Below are positions 18,322 to 27,341 of a stretch of DNA of 64,000 nucleotides, one piece after another. Location of the stretch: assembly GCF_015356825.1 (NCBI RefSeq), contig NZ_JAACYW010000018.1:1-64000 (forward strand), read 5' to 3'. A model generated the notes under the pieces. The model was not told where the DNA came from, searched no databases, and worked only from the letters and a program-made list of their open reading frames with translations. Each line of letters starts with the position of its first letter. Position 1 is the stretch's first letter. The position numbers and the translations under genes were made by a program. This DNA is from Catenulispora rubra. GTDB taxonomy: Bacteria > Actinomycetota > Actinomycetes > Streptomycetales > Catenulisporaceae.

Positions 18322-19494
18322 ATGAAACTGGAACGTGTTCTGGTCGTCGGCGGCGGCATGGCGGGACTGCACACCGTGCGGTCTCTGCGCGAAAAGGGTT
18401 TCCCGGGCGCGGTCACGTTTCTGGGCGAGGAGCAGCACGCGCCCTACGACCGGCCGCCGCTGTCCAAAGCCGTGCTGGCCGGCAACGGCCGCGGCACGGT
18501 CGAGAAGGTCGAGGAGCTCGCCTTCGCGTTCGACTTCGCCGACTCCGGCGTGGAGTGCCGCTTCGGCGAGCGCGCCGTCGGCTGGGCGCCGGGCGTGGTC
18601 ACCACCGGCACCGGCGTGGAGCTGCGCTACGACCGGCTGATCGTGGCCACCGGCTCGACGCCGATCCAGCTCGGCTTCGGCGAGACGCTGCGGACCTACG
18701 AGGACTCGCTGCGGCTGCGCGAGCGCATCACCGGCGGCAAGCGGATCGCCATCGTCGGCGCCGGGTGGATCGGCGCCGAGGTGGCTACCGCGGCGCGCAA
18801 CGCCGGGACCGAGGTCGTGATCCACGAGGCGCGCGAACGGCCGCTGGCCCTGGTGTTCCCGGCAGCCGTCGGCGAGGCCATGGCCGGCTGGTACGCACAG
18901 GCCGGCGCCGAGCTGAAGTGCTCGGACCCGGTCACCGGACCGCCGCCGGGCGCCGACCACACGCTGGTGGCGGTCGGGGCGCGGCCGGACACCCGCTGGC
19001 TCGGCGAGGCGTTCCACCGCGCCAAGGACGGCTCGCTGCTGGTCTCCGAGCACCTGGAGACGAACGTGCCCGGCGTGTTCGCGGTCGGGGACGTCGCGGC
19101 GTACCGCAGCGTGCGCTACGGCGGGCGGCACATCCGGGTCGAGCACTGGGACAACGCGCTGCGCGGGCCCCAGGCGCTGGTGCCGAACGTGCTGGAAGGC
19201 GTCGGCGCGGCCGTGTACGACCCGGTGCCGTACTTCTGGAGCGAGCAGTTCGGACGGATGGTGCAGTACGTCGGGCACCACACCTCCGCCGACCGCATGG
19301 TGCTGCGCGGCGACCTGGCCGCACCGACCTGGTCGGTGTGCTGGCTGGACCCGCACGCCCGGCTCACCGCGGTGCTGGCCGTCGGCCGCCCCCGCGATCT
19401 GGCGCAGGGCCGCCGCCTGGTGACGGCCGGAGCGGTGCTGGACGCCGCCCGGGTGGCCGATGCCGGGGCGGCGTTAACGTCGGCGGTTCTCTAG
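18322..19494 (+). CDS. FAD-dependent pyridine nucleotide oxidoreductase (ferredoxin reductase type)
   Basis: The 390-aa enzyme has two Rossmann nucleotide sites: VLVVGGGMAGLHTVRSLRE for FAD at the start and IAIVGAGWIGAEVATAARNA for NAD(P)H near residue 150. YDRPPLSK, VATGSTP and VPGVFAVGDVA are the remaining signatures of the rubredoxin/ferredoxin reductase group that transfers electrons from NAD(P)H to ferredoxins of cytochrome P450 or dioxygenase systems. No ferredoxin or P450 gene lies in the window, so the partner is unknown. The regulator gene starts 11-23 bases downstream, possibly in the same transcript. Confidence 0.88.
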   Translation: MKLERVLVVGGGMAGLHTVRSLREKGFPGAVTFLGEEQHAPYDRPPLSKAVLAGNGRGTVEKVEELAFAFDFADSGVECRFGERAVGWAPGVVTTGTGVELRYDRLIVATGSTPIQLGFGETLRTYEDSLRLRERITGGKRIAIVGAGWIGAEVATAARNAGTEVVIHEARERPLALVFPAAVGEAMAGWYAQAGAELKCSDPVTGPPPGADHTLVAVGARPDTRWLGEAFHRAKDGSLLVSEHLETNVPGVFAVGDVAAYRSVRYGGRHIRVEHWDNALRGPQALVPNVLEGVGAAVYDPVPYFWSEQFGRMVQYVGHHTSADRMVLRGDLAAPTWSVCWLDPHARLTAVLAVGRPRDLAQGRRLVTAGAVLDAARVADAGAALTSAVL

Positions 19495-19498
19495 AGAA
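19487..19498. promoter_or_regulatory. Perfect 12-bp palindrome at the start of the Rv2175c homologue
   Basis: TTCTCTAGAGAA straddles the stop of the flavoprotein gene and lies just ahead of the DNA-binding protein gene. It could be an autoregulatory site, but the only basis is symmetry and position. Confidence 0.35.
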
Positions 19499-19504
19499 GC
19501 TGGC

Positions 19505-19927
19505 ATGCTTGTGGGCGTGAATGAGAAGAACACCGCAGTTGGGACCATGAACGCCGAGGCCCACCGCGACTCGATCGACCCCGCCCTCGACGCGCTCGTG
19601 GGGCAATGGCTCACGCTGCCGGACATCGCCGAGCGCTTCGGCGTCCAGGTGACCCGCATCCGCCAGCTGCTGCGCGACAACCAGCTGATCGCCGTCCGCC
19701 GCGGCGAGAACAACGCCCTGCACGTGCCGGCGGGCTTCATCGTCGACGACCACACGGTCAAGGGCCTCACCGGCACCCTGACCCTGCTCAGGGACGCGAA
19801 GTTCACCGACGAGGAAGCCCTGCGCTGGCTGTTCACCCCCGACGACTCGCTGCCCGGCACCCCGGTCGACGCCCTGCGCGAGAACCGCGGCACCGAGGTG
19901 CGGCGGCGCGCGCAGGCTGAGCTGTGA
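19505..19927 (+). CDS. Rv2175c family DNA-binding protein
   Basis: The start is uncertain: ATG 19505, GTG 19517 or ATG 19547 are all in frame. The product (126-140 aa) carries a helix-turn-helix, [36 protein letters not shown], followed by the C-terminal region typical of Rv2175c homologues ([30 protein letters not shown]). In M. tuberculosis Rv2175c is phosphorylated by the neighbouring kinase PknL, which alters DNA binding; a PASTA kinase lies 6.6 kb upstream here. The stop overlaps the thiE start (GTGA), so the two are co-translated. Confidence 0.85.
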   Translation: MLVGVNEKNTAVGTMNAEAHRDSIDPALDALVGQWLTLPDIAERFGVQVTRIRQLLRDNQLIAVRRGENNALHVPAGFIVDDHTVKGLTGTLTLLRDAKFTDEEALRWLFTPDDSLPGTPVDALRENRGTEVRRRAQAEL

Positions 19928-20607
19928 GCCCTGCGGCCGGAACCGAACCGCGGGACCACGCGACCGAACTGCGGGACAAGCTCTCCGACGCACGGCTCTA
20001 CCTGTGCTGCGACGCCCGCGAGAAGCAGGGCGACCTGCCGGAGTTCCTGGACGCCGTGCTAGCCGGCGGCGTGGACATCGTCCAGCTGCGCCAGAAGGGC
20101 ATGGAGGCACGCGAGGAGCTGACCGCCCTGGAAGTCTTCGCCGACGCGTGCAAGCGCCACGGCAAGCTCCTGGCGGTCAACGACCGCGCGGACATCGCCC
20201 ACGCCACCGGTGCCGACATCCTGCACCTCGGCCAGGATGACCTCCCGGTCCCGATCGCCCGCCGCATCATCGGCAACGAGCCGATCATCGGCCGCTCCTG
20301 CCACGCCGAAGCCGAAGTCGAGGCGGCCGCCGCCGCACCGGGAGTGGACTACTTCTGCACCGGCCCGGTCTGGCCGACCCCGACCAAACCCGGCCGCCCC
20401 GCCCCCGGCCTCAGCCTGGTCGAGTACGCGGCACGCCTGGCCCCGGAAGGCGCCCGACCCTGGTTCGCCATCGGCGGCATCGACACCGGCAACCTCCCCG
20501 AGGTACTGGCCGCCGGCGCGCGCCGCATCGTGGTGGTGCGTGCGCTGACGGAGGCGGAGGACCCGCGGGCTGCTGCGGCGGAGTTGAGCGGGATGCTTCG
20601 GGGGTAG
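19924..20607 (+). CDS. thiE: Thiamine phosphate synthase ThiE
   Basis: ThiE joins HMP pyrophosphate and thiazole phosphate to thiamine phosphate. GTG start overlapping the previous stop; 227 aa with a TIM-barrel pattern: [13 protein letters not shown] near residue 50, [33 protein letters not shown], and the phosphate loop [18 protein letters not shown] followed by [12 protein letters not shown]. It is separate from thiO-thiS-thiG by about 3 kb and on the opposite strand, with a DNA-binding protein as first gene of its unit. No thiC, thiD or thiL is in the window. Confidence 0.95.
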   Translation: MSPAAGTEPRDHATELRDKLSDARLYLCCDAREKQGDLPEFLDAVLAGGVDIVQLRQKGMEAREELTALEVFADACKRHGKLLAVNDRADIAHATGADILHLGQDDLPVPIARRIIGNEPIIGRSCHAEAEVEAAAAAPGVDYFCTGPVWPTPTKPGRPAPGLSLVEYAARLAPEGARPWFAIGGIDTGNLPEVLAAGARRIVVVRALTEAEDPRAAAAELSGMLRG

Positions 20608-20690
20608 CTTGCTGGGGCCAGCGCGGCAGGGCTGCGCTGGCCCACCCCCGACCGCGTGCCCTGATGATCACCGTGAGTTAGGCTCCGACC

Positions 20691-21137
20691 GTGACCCCGT
20701 CCGCGTCGCCCCGCCGCACCACGCCGCTCGTGGCCCTGCTCGCGCTCCTGATCGTGGCGGCGCTCGGGCTGGCGGGGTGCGGCAGTTCGTCGAGCAAGGG
20801 TTCGAGTTCGAAGGCGGGCTCGAGTTCGGCGGCGGCCAAGCCGGCCGGCATGGCCTCGATCGCCGAGGCGAGCCTTCCTGCCGAGGCGCGCGACGTCATC
20901 AAGCGCATCGACGACGGCGGCACGTTCCAGTACCGCCAGGACGGCGTCACGTTCCAGAACCGCGAGCGCCAGCTTCCGTCCGAACCCAGCGGCTACTACC
21001 GCGAGTACACCGTCGCCACGCCCGGGGCCGCCGATCGCGGCGCGCGCCGGCTCATCCTCGGCCGCAACGGCGAGCTCTACTACACCCCGGACCACTACAA
21101 GTCCTTCCTCTGGGTGCTGCGAGGTGGTGCGACATGA
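20691..21137 (+). CDS. Guanyl-specific ribonuclease (RNase Sa/barnase type), predicted lipoprotein
   Basis: GTG start, 148 aa. The signal region ends in a lipobox (GLAGC, Cys about residue 30), then a Ser/Gly/Lys linker. The C-terminal 95 residues match the RNase Sa fold: FQNRERQLP, the catalytic Glu in YYREYTV, Arg in DRGARR and His in DHYKSF. It cleaves single-stranded RNA after G. Lipid anchoring is unusual, since most family members are freely secreted. The stop overlaps the barstar start (ATGA), so the toxic enzyme and its inhibitor are co-translated. Confidence 0.88.
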   Translation: MTPSASPRRTTPLVALLALLIVAALGLAGCGSSSSKGSSSKAGSSSAAAKPAGMASIAEASLPAEARDVIKRIDDGGTFQYRQDGVTFQNRERQLPSEPSGYYREYTVATPGAADRGARRLILGRNGELYYTPDHYKSFLWVLRGGAT

Positions 21138-21559
21138 CCGCGTTGGCCCACGTCCTCGGCGAGTTCGGTCCCGGGGTCCACGTCTGGAACTCCGACCGCC
21201 CCGCCGCTGCCATCCGCGCCGAGGCCGAGGAGATCGCCTGGCGCTGCGTCTTCGTGGACTGCTCCCGCGTCCGCGACAAGGCGCAGTTCCTGGAAGAGTG
21301 CGAACGCTCCTATCGCTTCCCCGCCTACTTCGGCCACAACTGGGACGCCCTGGCAGACTGCCTCGCCGACCTGCAGTGGCTGCCCCCGCCGGAGCCCGGC
21401 AGCGGCGGCGGGATCCTGACCGTCGTCGAGGACAGCAACACCTTCGCCTTCGCCGACCTGGACGCCTACAGCATCGCCCTGGAGGTCTGGGAGGAGGCCG
21501 CCGAGGCCTGGCGCCGCATCGGCGTGCCGTTCACGGTGCTGCTGCGACCGGGAGAGTGA
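21134..21559 (+). CDS. Barstar family ribonuclease inhibitor
   Basis: The 141-aa protein begins at the ATG overlapping the RNase stop. The barstar core is visible: [22 protein letters not shown], then [19 protein letters not shown], where the Tyr/Asn/Trp/Asp group inserts into the RNase active site. It should be cytoplasmic and protect the cell before export of the enzyme. The 3' end overlaps the convergent histidine kinase gene by 29 bases. Confidence 0.92.
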   Translation: MTALAHVLGEFGPGVHVWNSDRPAAAIRAEAEEIAWRCVFVDCSRVRDKAQFLEECERSYRFPAYFGHNWDALADCLADLQWLPPPEPGSGGGILTVVEDSNTFAFADLDAYSIALEVWEEAAEAWRRIGVPFTVLLRPGE

Positions 21560-22916
21560 TCCGCAGCAACGCCCCGACCGGCCGCGGCACGGCCTCGATC
21601 CGGCCGCCGTGCGCCTCCGCGACCTGCTTCGCGATCGCCAGCCCCAGCCCTGACCCCGGCAGCGCCCGCGCGTCCGGCGAGCGGTGGAAGCGGTCGAAGA
21701 CGTACGGCACGTCGGCCTCCGGGATCCCGGGACCGTCGTCGGCGACCTCGACGACCACCCACGCCGCCGACGCCGCCGACGCCGCCGACGCCGCTAAACC
21801 AGCAGCCCCCGCCGACATCCGAACCGTCACCACAGCCCGCGTCCCGAACTTCAAAGCATTGTCGACCAGATTCCCGACCGCCCGCTCCAAAGCCGCCGGA
21901 TCCCCCCGTACCACCACCGCCACGTTCCCCGCATCCACCTCCGCCCCACGCCGCGCCGCCAAATCCGCGCACAGCAGATCCAGCCGCACCACCTCACTCC
22001 GCGCCGGCACCTCCCCGAACCGCGCCAGATCCACCAGATCGCTCGTCAACTCCGCCAACGCCAGCGCCTGATACAACGCCTCGCCGATCAACGCCGGCGC
22101 CTGCGGATCATCCGGCCGCTCCGCCAACAACTCCAGATTCGTCACCAACGACGTCAACGGCGTCCGCAACTCGTGCGAAGCGTCCGCCACCAACCGCCGC
22201 TGCGCCCCGACCGACCCGTCCAGAGCCGCGGTCATGGCGTTGAACGCCACCCCCAACCGCGCCACCTCGTCCCCGTCCCGCCCGGCGACCGCGATCGGCG
22301 CCGACAGATCCCCGGTGGCGGCGATGTGCTCGGCCGCCGCCGTCAGCCGCGCCACAGGACTGAGCACCCGCGCGGCCAACAGGCGCGCGCCGACCGCGGC
22401 GAGCAGCCCGGCCGCCGGGATCAGCAGCACCAGCAACCACGTCAGCCGGTTCAGCGTCCCGGTCGGGTCCGACTCCGGCGTCGCGGCACGGACCAGTACG
22501 CCCGGATGCCCCGGCAGCTCCGCGGTGTAGAGGCGATACAACACGCCCTGGTTGCGCACATCGGTGAAGTACGCCGGCGTGTTGCCCGCAGCCACCGACT
22601 TGTCGCGCTCGTCGACCGGCGTGCCCTTGCCTGCCACCACGGGAAGCAGGGTATTGACCAGCTCCATGAAGCCCTTGCCGACCTCGATCTTCGAACTCGT
22701 ATTCACGCCGCCGATCCCGAACCTCTCCTTGGCGTTCGCGACGGCCAGCAGCTTCCCGTACGTGCTCGGCGCACCGGCGGCGGTGGCGACCAGGTCGGCA
22801 TCAGCGTTGGAGCGCAGCCCGGCGCCGATCGCCGGGTACTCGATCGCCCCGACCAGCGCCACCGCCGCGACCACCGTCACCCCGCCGCCGATCGCGACCC
22901 GCGTCCGCAGGTTCAC
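21531..22916 (-). CDS. Sensor histidine kinase
   Basis: GTG 22916 overlaps the response regulator stop (GTGA), giving 461 aa; the open frame further upstream is not used. Two membrane helices (about 8-30 and 150-172) flank an extracytoplasmic sensor of 120 residues. HAMP follows, then HisKA with phospho-acceptor His in ADASHELRTPL (about residue 245), the N box LVDNALKFG, and G boxes DDGPGIPEAD and GSGLGLAIAKQVAEAHGG. It pairs with the OmpR-type regulator just upstream. An Ala-rich run in the ATPase domain (SAGAAGLAASAASAASAAWV) is a low-complexity insertion. Confidence 0.93.
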   Translation of the reverse strand: MNLRTRVAIGGGVTVVAAVALVGAIEYPAIGAGLRSNADADLVATAAGAPSTYGKLLAVANAKERFGIGGVNTSSKIEVGKGFMELVNTLLPVVAGKGTPVDERDKSVAAGNTPAYFTDVRNQGVLYRLYTAELPGHPGVLVRAATPESDPTGTLNRLTWLLVLLIPAAGLLAAVGARLLAARVLSPVARLTAAAEHIAATGDLSAPIAVAGRDGDEVARLGVAFNAMTAALDGSVGAQRRLVADASHELRTPLTSLVTNLELLAERPDDPQAPALIGEALYQALALAELTSDLVDLARFGEVPARSEVVRLDLLCADLAARRGAEVDAGNVAVVVRGDPAALERAVGNLVDNALKFGTRAVVTVRMSAGAAGLAASAASAASAAWVVVEVADDGPGIPEADVPYVFDRFHRSPDARALPGSGLGLAIAKQVAEAHGGRIEAVPRPVGALLRITLPVAAAP

Positions 22917-23596
22917 GGGTCCTCCCGCAGCACATACCCCAGGCTGCGCACCGTCTGGATCACCCGCGGCGCGCCGTCGGCCTCCAGCTTGGATCGCAGA
23001 CAGCTGATACTCACCCACAGCGCGTTCGAGTCCGGCCCGAAGTCGTAGCCCCAGACCGTCTCGAAGATCTGCGTCCGGCTCAGGACCCGTCGCGGGTTGC
23101 GCAGGAACATCTCCAGCAGCGCCAGCTCCGTCCGGGTCAGCGCGAGGTTCCGCCCGGCGCGGGTGGCGCGGCAGGCCGCGGTGTCCAGGACGATGTCGCC
23201 GAACGCGAGGTGCTCGGTCGCGGCGGCGGCGGTCGCGGTGGTCCGGCGCAGCAGAGCCCTGAGACGGGCCCGCAATTCGGCCAGGGCGAAGGGTTTCACG
23301 AGGTAGTCGTCGGCCCCGGCGTCCAGCCCCGCGACCCGGTCGTCGATCAGGTCCCGGGCCGTGAGCAGCAGGATCGGCGTGCCGTCGCCGACCTCGCGCA
23401 GCCGCCGGCAGATCTCCAGCCCGTTCGGCTCGGGCATCATGACGTCCAGGACCAGCGCGTCCGGCGGGTTCTCCGCGTGCTCGCTGAGGGCTTCGGTGCC
23501 GGAGGCGGCCAGGGCGACCTGATAACCGTCACGCCGCAGCGCGTGTTCCAGCGCGCGGCGGACGGCCGGGTCGTCGTCCACTACCAGGATGCGCAT
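22913..23596 (-). CDS. OmpR/PhoB family response regulator
   Basis: 227 aa. The receiver domain has the acidic pocket ILVVDDDPAVR, phospho-acceptor Asp in ALVLDVMMPEP, and the conserved Lys in YLVKPFALAEL. The C-terminal winged helix contains LTRTELALLEMFLRNPRRVLSRTQIFETVWGY. It is translated together with the kinase. The small exported protein gene at 23640 lies 43 bases upstream on the same strand and may be a target or accessory. Confidence 0.95.
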   Translation of the reverse strand: MRILVVDDDPAVRRALEHALRRDGYQVALAASGTEALSEHAENPPDALVLDVMMPEPNGLEICRRLREVGDGTPILLLTARDLIDDRVAGLDAGADDYLVKPFALAELRARLRALLRRTTATAAAATEHLAFGDIVLDTAACRATRAGRNLALTRTELALLEMFLRNPRRVLSRTQIFETVWGYDFGPDSNALWVSISCLRSKLEADGAPRVIQTVRSLGYVLREDP

Positions 23597-23639
23597 GGTC
23601 GGCAGTCTGGCTTCGTGGGCTGAGACCGTGCTGAGAGGG

Positions 23640-24113
23640 TCACGCGCCCGGCTTCACCGCGGCGTGCGTGAAGCTGCCGAACACCGAAGTCACCTTGGAA
23701 ACCGGCACGTGCAGCAGGCCGGCCAGGTGCTCCTCGAACTGCGCCACCGGGGGCTTCGTCGCGGAGCCGGCCACCCACCGCTCGGTCTGCTTCAGCGCCA
23801 GCACCAATGCGTCCTTCGACACTCCGAGCTTCGCGGCGACCGGGTCCAGGCCGACCGTCGCGACCTTCTTCTTGCAAGCGGCCAGAGCGTCACCGCTCCC
23901 GCCCTTGGTCACGATCTGGCCCTTGCCGGCGACCTTGGCCGCGATCTCCTTCTTGAAGGTCTTGCTGTCGAGCTCGACCTTGCAGCCCGCCCCCTTCTGC
24001 GCCTTGGCCGAGCTGCCATTACCGGTCTCCGCGGCCGTGGCCGCACCGGCCGCCGAAGCGCCGATCGCGACCACGAGCGCGGCGACCGGGATCAGCCTTC
24101 TGCGAAACGTCAT
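23640..24113 (-). CDS. Small exported protein upstream of the two-component system
   Basis: ATG with GGAAGGAA upstream. The 157-aa product has a signal peptide (RRRLIPVAALVVAIGASAAGAATA, cleavage around residue 27). The mature part has two Cys (GAGCKVEL, LAACKKKV), possibly a disulfide, and a helical Lys/Ala/Val body with VAAKLGVSKDALVLALKQ, reminiscent of a repeat found in many actinobacterial exported proteins. No family recognised. Same strand and 43 bases ahead of the response regulator, so co-regulation is likely. Confidence 0.7.
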   Translation of the reverse strand: MTFRRRLIPVAALVVAIGASAAGAATAAETGNGSSAKAQKGAGCKVELDSKTFKKEIAAKVAGKGQIVTKGGSGDALAACKKKVATVGLDPVAAKLGVSKDALVLALKQTERWVAGSATKPPVAQFEEHLAGLLHVPVSKVTSVFGSFTHAAVKPGA

Positions 24114-24253
24114 GGGAGTTCCTTCCGGTTCCAGGTCCTCGACGGCTCCTGCCGTCGCGGGACCACGGAACCAGGCAGGCTTCTCGCCGAGCCGTGGCGA
24201 ACCTTTGCATTCCCTTAGGAATCGCTGGGCGTTCAGACTCTTGACACCCCGTC

Positions 24254-24295
24254 TGGTCTACACCATTTTGAACACAGCCCCTGTGGTGTAGACCA
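24254..24295 (+). promoter_or_regulatory. Two dre-like operators (DasR type) in the chitinase promoter
   Basis: TGGTCTACACCA (24254-24265) and TGGTGTAGACCA (24284-24295) match the core TGGTCTAGACCA of the DasR-responsive element and are 30 bp apart. A TTGACA at 24241-24246 may be the -35 hexamer, so the first site would cover the promoter. DasR is the GntR-type repressor released by glucosamine phosphates; streptomycete chitinase promoters carry similar 12-bp repeats. Confidence 0.75.
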
Positions 24296-24339
24296 CTACC
24301 CCCACAAGATCCAGGAGTCTTCCCCGTGAGAGGTGTGCT

Positions 24340-26283
24340 TTGACCTGTGCAAGAACGCGCCTCCGTGCGTTCGCGGCCATGCTGGCCGCAGTCCTGATAG
24401 CCGCCACGATGTCCGTCGCCCTGAGCGCGTCCCGCGCCCGGGCCGACAGCAACCTGGTGGTGAACTCAGGCTTCGAGACCGGAAGCCTGAGCCCGTGGAC
24501 GTGTGACGCCGGTACCGGCAGTGTCGTGTCCTCGCCCGTCCACAGCGGCAGCCACGCGCTGGCCGGAGCCGCCAACAACTCCGACGACGCGCAGTGCACG
24601 CAGACGGTGGCCGTGCAGCCGAACTCGGCCTACACGCTGTCGGCCTACGTCCAGGGCGCCTACGTCTACCTCGGCGCCACCAACTACAGCTCGACGTGGA
24701 CCCCGTCCGCGGGCTCCTACCAGCAGCTGAGCACCAGCTTCACCACCGGCGCCTCGACCACGAGCGTCCAGATCTACCTGCACGGCTGGTACGCGCAGGG
24801 CACGTACTACGCCGACGACGTCTCGCTGGTCGGACCGGGTGGCCAGACTCAGGTGCCCCCCGTGCCGACCGGTCTGTCGGTGAGCGGGACGACGTCGAGT
24901 TCGGTGTCGTTGTCGTGGAGTGCGTCCAGCGGTGCGACCGGGTACAACGTGTACCGCGGCGGTTCGAAGGTCGCGAGCGTGTCGGGCACGTCGTACACCG
25001 ACTCCGGCCTGAGCGCCTCGACCAGTTACAGCTACACGGTTTCCGCGACCAACTCTGCAGGGGAGTCGGCGCAGTCCGGGGCTGTCACGGGGACCACGAC
25101 CGGAGGCGGTCCCTCGGTCCCGCCGACCCCGACCGGTTTGTCGGTGAGTGGGACGACGTCGAGTTCGGTGTCGTTGTCGTGGAGTGCGTCCAGCGGCGCC
25201 ACCGGGTACAACGTGTATCGCAGCGGTTCGAAGGTCGCGAGTGTGTCCGGCACGTCGTACACCGACTCCGGCCTGAGCGCCTCCACCACCTACAGCTACG
25301 CGGTCTCGGCGACCAACTCCGCCGGTGAGTCCGCGAAGTCCTCGGCGGTCAGCGCGACGACGGCCGGCTCCGGCAACGGCGGCGGCTCGCTGCCCAAACA
25401 CGTGCTGACCGGCTACTGGCACGACTTCGTGAACGCCGCGCAGCCGCTGAGCCTGGCGGCCGTGCCGGCCGGCTACAACCTGGTCGCGGTGGCCTTCGCG
25501 AACGCCGACCCGAGCAACTCCGGCGGCGTGACGTTCAGCGTCGACTCCGGGCTGTCCTCGGCGCTCGGCGGGTACACCGACGCGCAGTTCAAGGCGGACA
25601 TCGCGACGCTGCACTCGCGCGGCCAGAAGGTGATCATCTCGGTCGGCGGGCAGAACGGCGCGATCAGCGTCGCCGACTCGACGTCCGCGAACAACTTCGC
25701 CAACAGCGTCTACGGGATCATGCAGAGCTACGGGTTCGACGGCGTCGACATCGACCTGGAGAACGGCGTCAACGCCACGTACATGGCGCAGGCGCTGCAG
25801 TCGCTGTCGAGCAAGGTCGGCTCGAGCCTGATCATCACGATGGCCCCGCAGACGATCGACATGCAGTCCACCGGCATGGCGTACTTCCAGCTGGCGCTGA
25901 ACATCAAGAACATCCTCACGATCGTCAACATGCAGTACTACAACTCCGGCACGATGAACGGCTGCGACCAGGGCGTCTACGCCGAGGGCACGGAGAACTT
26001 CATCACCGAGCTGGCCTGCATCCAGCTGCAGAACGGGCTGCGTCCGGACCAGGTGGGCCTGGGCCTGCCGGCCTCGAGCGGCGCCGGCGCCGGCTACGTC
26101 TCGCCGTCGGTGGTGAACAACTCGCTGGACTGCCTGGCGGCCGGGACGAACTGCGGCTCGTACGTCCCGCCGACCAAGTGGCCGAGCATCCGCGGCGCGA
26201 TGACGTGGTCGATCAACTGGGACGCCAGCAACGGCTGGAGTTTCGTGAACACCGTCGCCCCGCACCTGGCGGCGATGCCGTGA
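24340..26283 (+). CDS. Family 18 chitinase with CBM and two fibronectin III domains
   Basis: TTG start at 24340, with GAGAGG upstream and a full signal peptide (cleavage after SRARA, about residue 35). Mature layout: carbohydrate-binding module of CBM4/9 type (about 38-167, LVVNSGFETGSLSPW); two near-identical FnIII domains (about 176-252 and 264-340); GH18 barrel (about 350-647). The catalytic motif DGVDIDLE (DxxDxDxE) sits at 467-474 with Glu474 as acid, and MQYYNSGT supplies further substrate contacts. It is secreted and hydrolyses chitin. Two dre-like sites lie upstream. The layout resembles streptomycete GH18 chitinases. Confidence 0.95.
   Translation: MTCARTRLRAFAAMLAAVLIAATMSVALSASRARADSNLVVNSGFETGSLSPWTCDAGTGSVVSSPVHSGSHALAGAANNSDDAQCTQTVAVQPNSAYTLSAYVQGAYVYLGATNYSSTWTPSAGSYQQLSTSFTTGASTTSVQIYLHGWYAQGTYYADDVSLVGPGGQTQVPPVPTGLSVSGTTSSSVSLSWSASSGATGYNVYRGGSKVASVSGTSYTDSGLSASTSYSYTVSATNSAGESAQSGAVTGTTTGGGPSVPPTPTGLSVSGTTSSSVSLSWSASSGATGYNVYRSGSKVASVSGTSYTDSGLSASTTYSYAVSATNSAGESAKSSAVSATTAGSGNGGGSLPKHVLTGYWHDFVNAAQPLSLAAVPAGYNLVAVAFANADPSNSGGVTFSVDSGLSSALGGYTDAQFKADIATLHSRGQKVIISVGGQNGAISVADSTSANNFANSVYGIMQSYGFDGVDIDLENGVNATYMAQALQSLSSKVGSSLIITMAPQTIDMQSTGMAYFQLALNIKNILTIVNMQYYNSGTMNGCDQGVYAEGTENFITELACIQLQNGLRPDQVGLGLPASSGAGAGYVSPSVVNNSLDCLAAGTNCGSYVPPTKWPSIRGAMTWSINWDASNGWSFVNTVAPHLAAMP
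24871..25380 (+). repeat. Tandem FnIII-coding repeat, 264-bp period
   Basis: The DNA from 24871 recurs at 25135 with very few differences over the first 200 bases, including shared rare-for-this-genome codons (TCG/AGT/TTG runs). Synonymous positions are nearly all conserved, pointing to a recent duplication or ongoing gene conversion of the domain. Confidence 0.8.
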
Positions 26284-26709
26284 CCCGGCGCTGAAACCGG
26301 ACCGGCCCGCCCGGCGCGCCCGGGTCCGGGCCGGATCCGGGCCGGACCCCGGCGGGGTCGGCGCTGACGTCCTGAGACAGGGCCGACGCCGGGCGCCGGC
26401 GGGCCACGCGCGGCGGTCGTCGGACTCCGGTCCGGCGGCCGCCGCTTGGGGTTCGGGCGGCTTGCGCTTCGGCGGGGCTCTGGATCCGAGGCGCATGGGC
26501 TCGGGTCGCTCGGGGTTCGGCGGTGCCTGCGGCGCGGCGCGCGCGTTCGGGCGGCTGGTGGTTGCGGTCTGTCGTGGTTCGGATCGCTCGCTCGCCGCGC
26601 GGGGCCGGTCGCCGTTCGCGGACCCGGCGGTTGCCAGTTGTCTTTTGGCAACACTCACCAGGCAACAGCCGCGCACCTTCCTCAGCGTTCTGCGTTACCG
26701 TGAACCGAT
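26284..26709. other. 426-bp intergenic stretch after the chitinase gene
   Basis: Very GC-rich at first, with a strong hairpin at 26322-26349, then a stretch of G-rich low-complexity DNA without a credible gene on either strand. Near its end an inverted repeat GTTGCCA / TGGCAAC (26630-26636 and 26646-26652) lies 60-80 bases ahead of the next gene and could be an operator. Confidence 0.5.
26322..26349 (+). terminator. Hairpin after the chitinase gene
   Basis: GGGTCCGG (26322-26329) pairs with CCGGACCC (26342-26349), with a self-complementary CCGGATCCGG between them, 40 bases after the stop. Confidence 0.6.
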
Positions 26710-27297
26710 GTGATCCACGCCGTCGTAGCGGTGTTCTCCATCGTGCTCACGCTGGTGCTGATCGCGCGGGTGACCCCGCGCGGATGTGCGTGGGCCGCGC
26801 AGCGTGCGGTGGTGTGGTTACCCGGGCCGCGGCGGTGGCACCTGTGGATCGCGGGCCATCAACGCGCGGCCCAGAGCGCGCGGATGCGGCTGGTGCGGCG
26901 GCCGGGGATCGCGCCGGAGGTGCTGCAGGCCGTGTTCGTCAACGACACCACCGCCGAGGCGGTACGGATCGCCGTCGTCCGGCGCTGCGAGCAGCTGGGC
27001 GGGGTCGGGCGCGTGATGCCGTCGGTCGTGGGCGCCTGGGGACCGACCGACTATGCATGGCCCCTGACATACGCCGGCGACGCGGTCGTGGTGCAGCACG
27101 CGCTGCGCCGCTGCCTGCGCCTGAAGAACCGCACGACGCTGCGCAGCGGCTACGCGCGGCTGGCCCAACTGGCCGGGCTCGAAGCCGTGTGGGCGCTGGA
27201 GTTGGAGCACGTCGGCTCGGTGGAGCTCATGGACCCGGTCGTGCGCAGCTCCATGCAGGCCGACGACACCGACGTGCTCCTGGAATGGCTCGACTGA
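26710..27297 (+). CDS. Hypothetical protein with one N-terminal membrane helix
   Basis: GTG start, 195 aa. One hydrophobic segment at the N terminus (VVAVFSIVLTLVLIARV) suggests a membrane anchor, followed by a basic, Arg/Trp-rich cytoplasmic region (WLPGPRRWHLWIAGHQRAAQ) and a helical body. No motif or family recognised. It is single, with the convergent aldolase gene downstream. Confidence 0.55.
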   Translation: MIHAVVAVFSIVLTLVLIARVTPRGCAWAAQRAVVWLPGPRRWHLWIAGHQRAAQSARMRLVRRPGIAPEVLQAVFVNDTTAEAVRIAVVRRCEQLGGVGRVMPSVVGAWGPTDYAWPLTYAGDAVVVQHALRRCLRLKNRTTLRSGYARLAQLAGLEAVWALELEHVGSVELMDPVVRSSMQADDTDVLLEWLD

Positions 27298-27341
27298 CGC
27301 TTCTGCGTCAATCGAAGCGCTGTCCCAAGTAAGTGCTCTAA

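Noticed and set aside
24209..24222. Inverted repeat ATTCC-n4-GGAAT upstream of the small exported protein gene
   Set aside because: Short, about 95 bases from the start, and response regulators of this type bind direct repeats; too weak to call.
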